Shown here: piece by piece, positions 33,174 through 41,168 of the stretch | Numbering within the stretch: the first letter of the stretch is position 1 | Layout: each line of letters starts with the position of its first letter | Source: JBBRWO01 sp964388455 | Lineage (GTDB): Bacteria > Actinomycetota > Coriobacteriia > Anaerosomatales > JAAXUF01 | NCBI GenBank assembly: GCA_964388455.1 | Contig: CAYMAN010000016.1 | Span: 1-49,664 of the forward strand | Length of the DNA: 49,664 nucleotides | Direction of reading: 5' to 3' | Translations under genes and position numbers: made by a program | Notes under the pieces: model-generated | The model's input: only the letters and a program-made list of their open reading frames with translations | Database searches by the model: none | Told to the model about the DNA's origin: nothing

Positions 33174-34484
33174 CTACAGCTCGTGGAACAGCGGCGGAGC
33201 GGCCACGTGCGCATCAGCGAAGTGGATCGCTCGCCGGAAGCGCTCCTCGCCGGCGTCCAGCAACTCTTCACTGGCCGAGTACATGGTGCACAGCACGGTG
33301 CCCGGCTCGATGGGATCGCCCACGCGAACGCCCAGCTGGAGCCCGGCGCCCGGGTCGATGACATCGTCCACCGCGGCACGACCGGCGCCGAGAAGCATGG
33401 CCGCGCGGCCGACTCCCTCGGCGTCAAAGCGTGCAACGAAGCCAGCGGCATCGGAGCGAATCTCCCTGCGGCAGCGCGACAACACAAGAAGCGAGGTGTC
33501 GTCTGCGATCGACGGGTCCCCGCCCTGCGCGATCATCCACATGCGGAAGCGCTCCAGTGCGGCACCGGAAGAGATGGCGTCAAGCAGCATCGCACGAGCG
33601 GCACCCTCGTCAGCGGCCCGCTGGCCCAAAACCAGCATCTTGGCGCCAAAGACCAGGCAGAGTTCGGTGAGCTCGGCAGGTCCCTCGCCGCGCAAGGTCT
33701 CAATCGCCTCGATCACCTCGAGAGCGTTGCCCACCGCCATGCCGAGTGGCTGGTCCATGTCGGTCATCAGGCACACGACGTGGCGATCCAACGCCTCGCC
33801 GACGCGGGTGAGCTCGTGCGCGAGCCGACGCGCATCGTCCTCGGTCTTCATGAACGAGCCGGAACCGACCTTCACATCGAGCACAATCGCATCGGCGCCA
33901 CCGGCGACCTTTTTGCTGATGATCGAGCCGACGATGAGGGGAATCGACGGCACCGTGGCCGTCACATCGCGAAGCGCATACATCTTCTTGTCGGCCGGAT
34001 CGATGTCGGGCGACTGCGCGATCACGGCGACGCCGATGTCTTGCACCTGGGCCAGGAACTCATCCGGGGAGAGCTGCACACGGAAGCCGGGGATCGCCTC
34101 GAGCTTGTCGAGCGTGCCTCCCGTGTGCCCCAGACCGCGCCCCGACATCTTGGCGACGGGCACGCCACACGCTGCGACCAGCGGCGCCAGAATCAGTGTG
34201 GTGGTATCAGCAACGCCGCCCGTCGAGTGCTTGTCGACCTTCACGCCCGGAATCGCCGAGAGGTCGATCGACTCGCCGGAGCGCACCATCGCATCGGTCA
34301 AAGCGACCGTTTCACCCGCCGAGAGGCCCCTCAGGAACGCGGCCATCAGCCACGCCGCCATCTGGTAGTCGGGCACGTCGCCGCGGGCGTAGTCGAGAAC
34401 GACCTGGTCGATCTCTGCGGGCGTGTGCTCGTGGCCGTCCCGCTTGCGCTCGATGAGCTCCTCGAAGGTCGGCTTGGTCGTCAT
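33174..34484 (-). CDS. pdp: Pyrimidine-nucleoside (thymidine) phosphorylase
   Basis: A 436-residue enzyme cleaving pyrimidine (deoxy)nucleosides with phosphate to base and (deoxy)ribose 1-phosphate. Visible family segments: KHSTGGVADTTTL at residues 85-97, MSGRGLGHTGGTLDKLE near 113, and KVGSGSFMKT near 205. The phosphate loop reads GGVADTTT where Bacillus-type enzymes have GGVGDTTT, a Gly-to-Ala change. It overlaps deoB by 4 nt; DeoB would convert the released sugar 1-phosphate. Confidence 0.93.
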   Translation of the reverse strand: MTTKPTFEELIERKRDGHEHTPAEIDQVVLDYARGDVPDYQMAAWLMAAFLRGLSAGETVALTDAMVRSGESIDLSAIPGVKVDKHSTGGVADTTTLILAPLVAACGVPVAKMSGRGLGHTGGTLDKLEAIPGFRVQLSPDEFLAQVQDIGVAVIAQSPDIDPADKKMYALRDVTATVPSIPLIVGSIISKKVAGGADAIVLDVKVGSGSFMKTEDDARRLAHELTRVGEALDRHVVCLMTDMDQPLGMAVGNALEVIEAIETLRGEGPAELTELCLVFGAKMLVLGQRAADEGAARAMLLDAISSGAALERFRMWMIAQGGDPSIADDTSLLVLSRCRREIRSDAAGFVARFDAEGVGRAAMLLGAGRAAVDDVIDPGAGLQLGVRVGDPIEPGTVLCTMYSASEELLDAGEERFRRAIHFADAHVAAPPLFHEL

Positions 34485-35677
34485 GCCCCACGCACCTCGG
34501 ACAGAAACGACGTTCCGCGGCCGCAGCGACCGGGTATGCCGTAGAAGTCGAGCACGGTCTCGCCGATGTCAGCGAATGTGGCGCGTGTACCGAGCGCAAC
34601 GCCCCGGTGAACGCCCTTCTCGCAGGCGAGCAAAGGGGTGTACTCACGGCTGTGATCGGTCGACTCAGTCGTAGGGTCGCATCCATGATCAGCCGTCAGA
34701 ATGAACAAGTCGCCCTCGTGCATTGCGTCAAAGAGTTCCGGCATGCGCGCATCGACAGCTTCGAGTCCACGCGCGTACCCTTCGACATCGTTGCGGTGAC
34801 CCCACACCATGTCGAAGTCGACGAGATTCGCAAAGACGAATCCGGAGTCCGTGTCATCGGAGACGCGCTTCAGCAGGTTGTCGAAGCCGTGCATGTTGTT
34901 CTCGGAGTGCGGAGACTCACAGATGCCCTGCCACGCGAAGATCTCGCCGATCTTACCGATGCCGTAGCTCTTCACGCCGATCTCATCGAGCCGATCGAGA
35001 ACGGTGGGCTCCGTGGGCTTGAGTGCAAAGTCTCGGCGACGATGCGTCCGCTGATAGACCCCGCCCGCGTCCGGGCCGGTGAACGGCCGAGCGATGATGC
35101 GGCCAACGGCGTGATCGCCCACACAGACCTTGGTACGCGCGATTTCACATATCCGATACAGCTCGTCAATCGGTATGACGTCTTCGTGAGCAGCGATCTG
35201 GAACACGCTGTCACCGGAGGTGTAGATGATCGGCTTGCCGGTGGCGACGTGCTCATCACCCAGCTCCTGGATGATGACCGTGCCACTTGCCGGGTGGTTG
35301 CCGAGCCATCCCAACCCCGTCTCGGCCGTGAACGCATCCATGACGTCGGACGGGAAACCGTCGGGATACGTGGGAAACGCGTGCGTCAGCACCATCCCCA
35401 TCATCTCCCAGTGACCGGTGGTGGTGTCTTTGCCGGCACTGGCCTCCGCGTTCTTGCCCCACGAGGCTGTGGGACTCTCCACTGGAGGCACTCCGAGGAT
35501 ATCGGTGATGTTGCCAAGGCCCATCGCTCCAAGCACGGGCATCGCGAGACCGCCGACAGCCCGTGCGGTGTTGCCAAGGGTGTTTGACCCCGCATCTCCG
35601 TACTCGGCGGCATCCGGCATCTCACCGGCTCCGACGCTATCGAGTACCAGCACGATCGCGCGCGGTGCTCGGCTCAT
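34481..35677 (-). CDS. deoB: Phosphopentomutase
   Basis: A 398-residue alkaline-phosphatase-superfamily mutase interconverting (deoxy)ribose 1- and 5-phosphates. Metal-site segments: LDSVGAGEMPDA at residues 12-23, the phosphothreonine region GKDTTTGHWEMMG near 83, and ADHGCDPTTESTDHSRE near 335. ATG follows directly on the pilB-type gene's TAG stop. With the phosphorylase it forms a nucleoside salvage pair. Confidence 0.96.
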   Translation of the reverse strand: MSRAPRAIVLVLDSVGAGEMPDAAEYGDAGSNTLGNTARAVGGLAMPVLGAMGLGNITDILGVPPVESPTASWGKNAEASAGKDTTTGHWEMMGMVLTHAFPTYPDGFPSDVMDAFTAETGLGWLGNHPASGTVIIQELGDEHVATGKPIIYTSGDSVFQIAAHEDVIPIDELYRICEIARTKVCVGDHAVGRIIARPFTGPDAGGVYQRTHRRRDFALKPTEPTVLDRLDEIGVKSYGIGKIGEIFAWQGICESPHSENNMHGFDNLLKRVSDDTDSGFVFANLVDFDMVWGHRNDVEGYARGLEAVDARMPELFDAMHEGDLFILTADHGCDPTTESTDHSREYTPLLACEKGVHRGVALGTRATFADIGETVLDFYGIPGRCGRGTSFLSEVRGA

Positions 35678-37342
35678 CTAGATCACCACCCTGTCGACTT
35701 CATCGAGGCTCGTGACGCCTTCGCTGACCTTGTCGAGTGCGTCACGTCGCAGGGTGACCATACCCCGCTCGACGGCAACAACACGCAACTCGTCAGCCGG
35801 CGCGTGGCGCAGCGTCAGACGGGTCAGCTCATCATCCATCTCCATCATCTCGAAGACGGCCTGACGCCCCTTGAATCCGGTCTCACGACACGCGGCGCAT
35901 CCAACAGGACCGTACGTCACCAGCTTCTTCATCTCTTCCGGGGTGAAGCCGGCGGCAAGCAGTCGCTCTGCTGGGATCTCAACCGGTTGCTTGCAGGCCG
36001 GACACAGCTTGCGAACCAGACGCTGTGCGATCGAACCGATGAGAGCCGAGGCGGTGACGTAAGGCTCGACACCCATGTCCGAGAGCCTGGTCAAAGCAGA
36101 CGGCGCGTCATTGGTGTGAATCGATGACAGGACCAGGTGGCCGGTGAGCGCCGCTCTGACTGCGATTGATGCCGTCTCGGGGTCACGCACCTCGCCGACC
36201 ATGACGACGTCCGGGTCGAAGCGAAGGATCGTCCGCAGCCCGGCCGCGAACGTGAGTCCGATGCGCTGGTTCACGGCGACCTGCGTGAGACCCTCCATCC
36301 GATACTCGATGGGGTCCTCGACGGTGACGATCTTGCGGGTGGGGTCGTTGATCTCCTGGAGTGCGGCGTACAGCGTCGTGGTCTTGCCGGAACCTGTAGG
36401 CCCGGCCAGGAAGATGCATCCGTATGGCTTGCGGAGCATGCGCGTGAGCGTATCGCGGTTTCGCCCCGTGAGACCCATGTCATTGAGCGAGTGGAATGCG
36501 ACCTGACTGTTAAGGATGCGAATGACGATGCCCTCGCCAAGCGGCGTCGGGAGTGTGGCCACGCGCAGGTCAACGGGCCTGTCGTCGATCTTGAGTGCTA
36601 TGCGGCCGTCCTGAGGGCGACGTCGCTCTGTGATGTCCATATCGGCCATGACTTTGATGCGACTGATCAGACCTGCCTGCGAACTCTTGGGGAGGCTCGC
36701 CACATCCTGCAAGACGCCGTCGATCCGGTAGCGGACACGGACGCCGTGCTCCTCGGCCTCGAAGTGGATGTCGCTCGCACCGTCGATGACCGCCTCGCGG
36801 AGCAGCTGGTTGACGATACGCACAACCGGCACGTCGCCCTCAAGCGCCGCTTCGGACTCTTCTTCCTCCTCGGCGTTCTCAGATGACACGAGTTCCTGCA
36901 GAGCATCCGAGGCGACTGCGTACTTCTCGACCGCGTACTGCACCTGGCTCGCCGAGGCGACGACCGCCTCGACTTTGAATCCGGTACGCAGCTCGGCCTC
37001 ATCGATCGCCTCGACATCGAGCGGGTCGGCCATCGCAAGGACCAGGCGGCCTTCTCGGAAACCGATGGGAATGACGCCGCGGCGCTGTTCCATGCGCACC
37101 GGAAGCAACACCACAGCGGAGCGATCGATGTCGAAGCCCGCAAGATTGATGTGCTCCAGGCCCTTCTGCTCGGCCAGGGCTTCAGCGATCTGGTCCTCGC
37201 TGAGGATGAGCGTTGTCACCAGAACCTCGCCGAGTTTGCCGCCGGTCCGCATCTGCTCATCCAGAGCCAGTTCGAGTTGCTCGTCGCTGATGATTCCGAC
37301 CCTGACGAGCATTTCGCCTAGCCGTTCACGGGTGTAGGACAC
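35678..37342 (-). CDS. pilB: Type IV pilus/type II secretion assembly ATPase (PilB/GspE) with MshEN domain
   Basis: A 554-residue hexameric ATPase. Residues 7-30 match the 24-residue MshEN c-di-GMP-binding motif (RLGEMLV..G.IS...L..AL..Q); after a 5-residue spacer a second copy at 36-59 is degenerate (KLG for RLG, Leu for the central Gly). Walker A GPTGSGKT is at 314-321, the Asp box VEDPIE at 341-346, and Walker B and His boxes follow (DPDVVMVGEVRD, HTND). Cys447/450 and Cys482/485 form the usual zinc-binding C4 site. AGGAGG precedes the ATG. No pilin, PilC, PilT or PilM-Q gene is nearby, so it is an orphan here. Confidence 0.95.
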   Translation of the reverse strand: MSYTRERLGEMLVRVGIISDEQLELALDEQMRTGGKLGEVLVTTLILSEDQIAEALAEQKGLEHINLAGFDIDRSAVVLLPVRMEQRRGVIPIGFREGRLVLAMADPLDVEAIDEAELRTGFKVEAVVASASQVQYAVEKYAVASDALQELVSSENAEEEEESEAALEGDVPVVRIVNQLLREAVIDGASDIHFEAEEHGVRVRYRIDGVLQDVASLPKSSQAGLISRIKVMADMDITERRRPQDGRIALKIDDRPVDLRVATLPTPLGEGIVIRILNSQVAFHSLNDMGLTGRNRDTLTRMLRKPYGCIFLAGPTGSGKTTTLYAALQEINDPTRKIVTVEDPIEYRMEGLTQVAVNQRIGLTFAAGLRTILRFDPDVVMVGEVRDPETASIAVRAALTGHLVLSSIHTNDAPSALTRLSDMGVEPYVTASALIGSIAQRLVRKLCPACKQPVEIPAERLLAAGFTPEEMKKLVTYGPVGCAACRETGFKGRQAVFEMMEMDDELTRLTLRHAPADELRVVAVERGMVTLRRDALDKVSEGVTSLDEVDRVVI

Positions 37343-37380
37343 GTAATCCTCCTAGGGGACTTCGGGCCGAGAACGGCGCG

Positions 37381-37665
37381 CTATGCGCGGGAGCGGATTC
37401 CGGAGAGAAGCCACTCTGCTGCCAGGACCAAGAGAATCATGAGGCCGGCATTCACATCGAACAACCCGCCGTATGGGGTCTTTATCCCCTCAACCCCGAA
37501 CGGGATGAGGAGTGGTCGCGTCAGCGCAACCAGCGCCTCGCCCCACTGTTGCGCCTCAAGCTGCCCAAAGAACTGAACGACCAAGCGCGCCGTGAGGACG
37601 ATCGCGAGGGCGATCAGTACGTTCATGATGAAGGTGATGATCGTGCGAGCGGGCTTCGAACTCAC
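37381..37665 (-). CDS. Small membrane protein, possibly YggT-like
   Basis: A 94-residue protein with two hydrophobic helices (about residues 8-31 and 63-83). The loop LTRPLLIPFGVEGIKTPYGG followed by LFDVNAGLMILL resembles the YggT pattern (Pro-Leu-x-Pro-h-r ... Pro-x-GG-x-D), but the match is partial. GTG 37665 is preferred because GGGAGG lies six bases upstream; a longer frame starts at 37701 without such a site. It precedes pilB by 38 nt. Function is unknown. Confidence 0.6.
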   Translation of the reverse strand: MSSKPARTIITFIMNVLIALAIVLTARLVVQFFGQLEAQQWGEALVALTRPLLIPFGVEGIKTPYGGLFDVNAGLMILLVLAAEWLLSGIRSRA

Positions 37666-37693
37666 GTGATGCCTCCCGGGCTGCTCAGAATGT

Positions 37694-37718
37694 GTCTGCA
37701 CAGATTATGGGTGCAGAC
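37694..37718. repeat. Inverted repeat between the anti-sigma and membrane-protein genes
   Basis: GTCTGCAC (37694-37701) and GTGCAGAC (37711-37718) form a perfect 8-bp inverted repeat with a 9-nt loop, 36 nt after the FlgM-like stop codon. There is no T-run after it on the minus strand. It may be a weak terminator or an operator; a CATAAT box lies in the loop but no matching -35 is seen. Confidence 0.45.
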
Positions 37719-37754
37719 GGGTACCGAGCGCCACCAGAAAGCGCAGATCGCCAG

Positions 37755-38006
37755 CTAGCGCAGTGCGTCGGAGATGATCCGGGAGATCATCTTTGACGCG
37801 ACCTCGTGGGAGTCGAGGCTACCGGAACCCAGATAGGCCCGAGCCTCGCTCACGCGGTCGTCTCGAGTCTCAGGCATCCCGTCCACAACGGCGCGTGCCG
37901 CCTGAAGAACGGAATCGGAAACGTCGGCGGACACGTGAACGTCGGCCATGGGGCCTGAGTGGAGGTACTGGGCTGCCAGAAGCGCCTGTTCGTCTGAGAT
38001 GATCAT
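37755..38006 (-). CDS. FlgM-like anti-sigma-28 factor (predicted)
   Basis: An 83-residue protein. Its second half, RDDRVSEARAYLGSGSLDSH then EVASKMISRIISD, aligns with the FlgM C-terminal region of Bacillus (RQEKIAQLKAQIESGSYKVD then HIAKNMINFY), with a two-residue gap after SGS; the N-terminal half is polar and probably disordered, as in FlgM. The gene lies 7 bp behind a near-consensus sigma-28 promoter, exactly how flgM is autoregulated. No Shine-Dalgarno sequence precedes the ATG, consistent with a leaderless message. No flagellar gene is in the window, so the cognate sigma factor and its regulon are unknown. Family assignment is from eye alignment only. Confidence 0.65.
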   Translation of the reverse strand: MIISDEQALLAAQYLHSGPMADVHVSADVSDSVLQAARAVVDGMPETRDDRVSEARAYLGSGSLDSHEVASKMISRIISDALR

Positions 38007-38013
38007 GGTGTGT

Positions 38014-38040
38014 GTATCGGCGCGAAGTCACAGAACTTTA
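38014..38040 (-). promoter_or_regulatory. Near-consensus sigma-28 (FliA/SigD/WhiG-type) promoter
   Basis: On the minus strand TAAAGTTC (38033-38040), 11 bp, GCCGATAC (38014-38021). The enterobacterial FliA consensus is TAAAGTTT-N11-GCCGATAA, so 14 of 16 bases and the spacing agree. The -10 ends 7 bp before the ATG of the FlgM-like gene, so the transcript should begin at or next to the start codon. Confidence 0.7.
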
Positions 38041-38071
38041 TGCTTCTTCACGATACCGCCACACACTGCTC

Positions 38072-38229
38072 GTGAGCCGGCTCACACCATGGGTTGTGGT
38101 CGCCCGGAAATCGACCCCAGAAAATGGGGGAGCCCCAAGGCCGGCACCTTGAGGCTCAGGGGTAAGGGGTTGCATTTGCATGCAACTCACACGCAGACAG
38201 TAGCACCGTGACAATGTGCCTTGCAAGGC
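38072..38229. repeat. Cluster of six inverted repeats between nuoN and the FlgM-like gene
   Basis: Left to right: GTGAGCCGGCTCAC perfect palindrome (38072-38085); 38098-38102/38112-38116; 38115-38119/38125-38129 (shares two bases with the previous arm, so mutually exclusive); 38130-38134/38153-38157 extended by 38137-38140/38147-38150; GTTGCAT-TTGC-ATGCAAC (38169-38186); and GCCTTGCAAGGC (38218-38229). None is followed by a T-tract. No reading frame is convincing here. It may include the nuo terminator, a structured RNA or a recombination/mobile-element relic. Confidence 0.7.
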
Positions 38230-38239
38230 CTTCACAAAA

Positions 38240-39724
38240 TCATCGCAAAACGAAGGGTTGCACGAGGAATGTGTAGCCCCAGACGGCCGGCGCGATGCCG
38301 AGCGAGAACACGGCGATCGCGACACAGAGAAGCGTGAGTGATGGTCGTTCACTCCCCTTCTCGGCGATGGAACGCGGCGGTGGCGAAACGATCGGCTGCA
38401 GGTACAGGGCACGCAGTACCGCACCGTAGTAGCCAAGTGAGATGACGGATCCGATGAACCCGACTCCCACCGCAACGGCGAGCAACCAACCGACCAACGC
38501 CGATCCGCCGCCGAGGAACGCTGCGGCTGAACCGTAGATCGCGGTGGCGAACACCTGGAACTTGCCCCAGAAGCCGAGCATCGGCGGGATGCCCACGAGC
38601 GACACCAGCAGCACGCCGAGCGCGCCTGACGTCAGCGGTGCCCGACGTCCCATGCCCGCGAGACCGGCGATGGTTCCATCCCATGTAGGATTGATTCGCT
38701 GATAGGACTCGGCTGCGAGGAACGCGCCCGCTGTCGCGAGTGCGTACGTGCTCATGAAGAACGCTGCGGAGGTTGGATCGAGCATCGCGACGGCCAACAG
38801 CGCATATCCGACCTGCGCGATGCCCGCATACGCCAGCATGCGGCGATACGACGTCTGACCGATCGCGCCGATCGAACCGACCAACACTGAGACGACGGAG
38901 AGCGCCAGGAGCAGCGGCACGAGTGCTGCGGATTCCAGGGCGCCATCGCAGAGGGTCGCGAACAACACCAGCGCGAACACCGCCCCGAGCTTGGGCCCCG
39001 TCGCAAGGAATGCGGCCGAGGGCACCGGCGCGGTCTCGTAGGCGTCAGGCGCCCACGTGTGCAGCGGCGCGACGCCGGCCTTGAACGCCAGTGCGACCAA
39101 GATCAGCACGACCCCGACTATCGCCGGATCACCGAGCACCCTGTCACCCAGAGTGGCCGCGAGCTCCGCATACCGCCCCGTCGGCGCGAACAGCCCGACC
39201 AGCACCGCCATGCCCAGCACAAAGAACCCTGTGGCTACCGAGCCCTGGATGAAGTACTTCATCGCAGCTTCGTCCGAGCGCGTCGATCGACCTTCCGAGA
39301 CGAGCGCGTATGAGATGAGCGCGACTATCTCGATAGCGATCAGGAGGGTCGTCAGGTCCGTGGCGGCTGCGACGACGCCAGCAGCGCCAGCCGCCAGTGC
39401 GTGGAGGCCAGCAGTCGTCCCGCCACCCTCTCGAGTTGCAAGCGTCCGCCATCCGCCGAGAAGCGCCAGTGCGCCACAGAGCGCAATCACCCCGGGAACC
39501 GACGAGAACGGCCCCCCGGCGCGAATCACGGCCGTGATGTCGCTCGCGGGGACGAGGATGCCTGCTGTTACGCCGGCTACTGCGGCGACCACAAGACCGA
39601 GTACGGCAGCACCCATCGCGAGGCGGCGTGACGCGAACGCATCGGCCGCAAACGCCACGAGGGCTCCCACGACCAGCGGCACATATACGGCGAGCAAAGC
39701 CTGTTCTGCGTTCATCTCACGCAC
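38240..39724 (-). CDS. nuoN: NADH-quinone oxidoreductase subunit N
   Basis: A 494-residue antiporter-like proton-pumping subunit of complex I with about 14 hydrophobic helices. The discontinuous-helix and lysine regions typical of Mrp-like subunits are visible (VALAFKAGVAPLHTWAPDAYE near residue 215; SYRRMLAYAGIAQVGY near 290). It is the last gene of the nuo operon and overlaps nuoM by 8 nt. Confidence 0.95.
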   Translation of the reverse strand: MREMNAEQALLAVYVPLVVGALVAFAADAFASRRLAMGAAVLGLVVAAVAGVTAGILVPASDITAVIRAGGPFSSVPGVIALCGALALLGGWRTLATREGGGTTAGLHALAAGAAGVVAAATDLTTLLIAIEIVALISYALVSEGRSTRSDEAAMKYFIQGSVATGFFVLGMAVLVGLFAPTGRYAELAATLGDRVLGDPAIVGVVLILVALAFKAGVAPLHTWAPDAYETAPVPSAAFLATGPKLGAVFALVLFATLCDGALESAALVPLLLALSVVSVLVGSIGAIGQTSYRRMLAYAGIAQVGYALLAVAMLDPTSAAFFMSTYALATAGAFLAAESYQRINPTWDGTIAGLAGMGRRAPLTSGALGVLLVSLVGIPPMLGFWGKFQVFATAIYGSAAAFLGGGSALVGWLLAVAVGVGFIGSVISLGYYGAVLRALYLQPIVSPPPRSIAEKGSERPSLTLLCVAIAVFSLGIAPAVWGYTFLVQPFVLR

Positions 39725-41168
39725 CCCCGACCAGCGCGCTCAGGGCGCCGAATATCTGCTCGGACATGCGAGCGATGACCACGGGCTGAAGCCCGAGAGC
39801 CAGAATCGCCAGACAGAACGTGCCGACAAGCGCGAGTTCTCGGCCGCCCAGGTCCGGCAGCGAATCCAGCGACCCGACCGGACCCTGCACGGTTCCGCGC
39901 ACGGCACGCAGGTTGTATGCGGCGCCAAGAACCAACCCGATAGTGGCCAGCGCGGTCCAAGCGCCGATCGCCGAGAACGATTCGACAATCGTCACGAACT
40001 CGCCCGGGAAGCCCGAGAGACCCGGCAGCCCCAGAGACGCCAGCGAGCCGAACATGAACGCGATGCTCCACAGCGGCATAACCTTGCCCAGACCACCGAA
40101 TGCCGTGAGTTCGCGAGTATGAGCACGGTCGTAAAGACTCCCGACGAGTAAGAACAGCAGCCCCGCGACAAAGCCGTGGCTGAGCATCGCGATGAGCGCC
40201 GCCGAGAAGCCGGCAGTCGTAGCGGCTGCGATCGCAAGCACCACGAAGCCCATGTGCGCGACCGATGAGTACGCGACCAGTCGCTTGAGATCCGACTGTG
40301 TCAGAGCCATGGCCGCGCCATAGACGATGCCGACGACTCCCAGCACAGCCAGGATCAGCCGCGCCTCGTCAAACGCCTGAGGCGCGAACGGAATCGCGAT
40401 GCGCAGGATGCCGTAGCCGCCCATCTTGAGCAGCACTCCCGCCAGCAGGATCGAGCCGGCCGTGGGCGCCTCGGTGTGCGCGTCGGGTAACCACGTGTGC
40501 AGCCCGACCACCGGCACCTTGGCCAGGAACGTGACCATGAACAGCCAGAACACGAGCGTGGGCGTGACGATTGCGGCGGCGCTCGCCGTGATGCCGGAGA
40601 TGGTGCCCACTCCCCCGACTTCGATGATCGCGAGGATCAGACCGACCAGCATGAAGACGCCGGCGGCGAACATGTAGATGAGGTACTTGGTCGCAGCGTG
40701 ACGTCTGTTGCTCGAGCCCCACCCGCCGATGAGGAAGTACATCGGTACCAAGACGCACTCCCACGCCACATAGAAGAGCACCAGGCTGTCGGCCAGGAAC
40801 ACCGCCGTCACGGCGGCCTGCATCACCAGCAGCAGCGCGAAGTGCGTCGCCGGACGCTCCGAGACCTTCCAGGAGGCGATCATCGCAGCGCCACCGATGA
40901 ATACCGTCAGCAGCAGGAGCGGCGTGGAGAGCCCGTCGGTCGCCAACCCCCACACAGCAGCGGACGCACTGGGTGCAAGGCCGACGAGCCGCTCACCTGC
41001 GAACACTCCGGCTGGAGCCAGGGACGCTAGCAGCGCGGCCTGGAGCGCGACCGCGGCGACTGCGACCCAGCGCGGCGCCGCAGTCGATACGCGTCCGGCA
41101 AGAAGGCTGGCTACGGCGAAGACGAGCGGTACCGCGATCATGAGGTCCAGTTGCATCATCGTCGTCAC
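39717..41168 (-). CDS. nuoM: NADH-quinone oxidoreductase subunit M
   Basis: A 483-residue antiporter-like membrane subunit. Recognisable segments include YVAWECVLVPMYFLIG near residue 127 (with the functional Glu in helix 5), FLAKVPVVGLHTWLPDAHTE near 213 and DLKRLVAYSSVAHMGFV near 295. It overlaps nuoL by 4 nt. Hydrophobic throughout, length normal. Confidence 0.96.
   Translation of the reverse strand: MTTMMQLDLMIAVPLVFAVASLLAGRVSTAAPRWVAVAAVALQAALLASLAPAGVFAGERLVGLAPSASAAVWGLATDGLSTPLLLLTVFIGGAAMIASWKVSERPATHFALLLVMQAAVTAVFLADSLVLFYVAWECVLVPMYFLIGGWGSSNRRHAATKYLIYMFAAGVFMLVGLILAIIEVGGVGTISGITASAAAIVTPTLVFWLFMVTFLAKVPVVGLHTWLPDAHTEAPTAGSILLAGVLLKMGGYGILRIAIPFAPQAFDEARLILAVLGVVGIVYGAAMALTQSDLKRLVAYSSVAHMGFVVLAIAAATTAGFSAALIAMLSHGFVAGLLFLLVGSLYDRAHTRELTAFGGLGKVMPLWSIAFMFGSLASLGLPGLSGFPGEFVTIVESFSAIGAWTALATIGLVLGAAYNLRAVRGTVQGPVGSLDSLPDLGGRELALVGTFCLAILALGLQPVVIARMSEQIFGALSALVGGA

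Noticed and set aside
32875..34544. Long plus-strand reading frames opposite the pyrimidine-nucleoside phosphorylase gene
   Set aside because: They are mirror frames of a clear conserved gene in high-GC DNA, lack ribosome binding sites and show no recognisable domains.
38041..38239. The hairpin array as a CRISPR array or integron attC site
   Set aside because: The repeats are unrelated to one another in sequence and spacing, there are no spacers, and the attC core sites (RYYYAAC/GTTRRRY pair) are not arranged properly.
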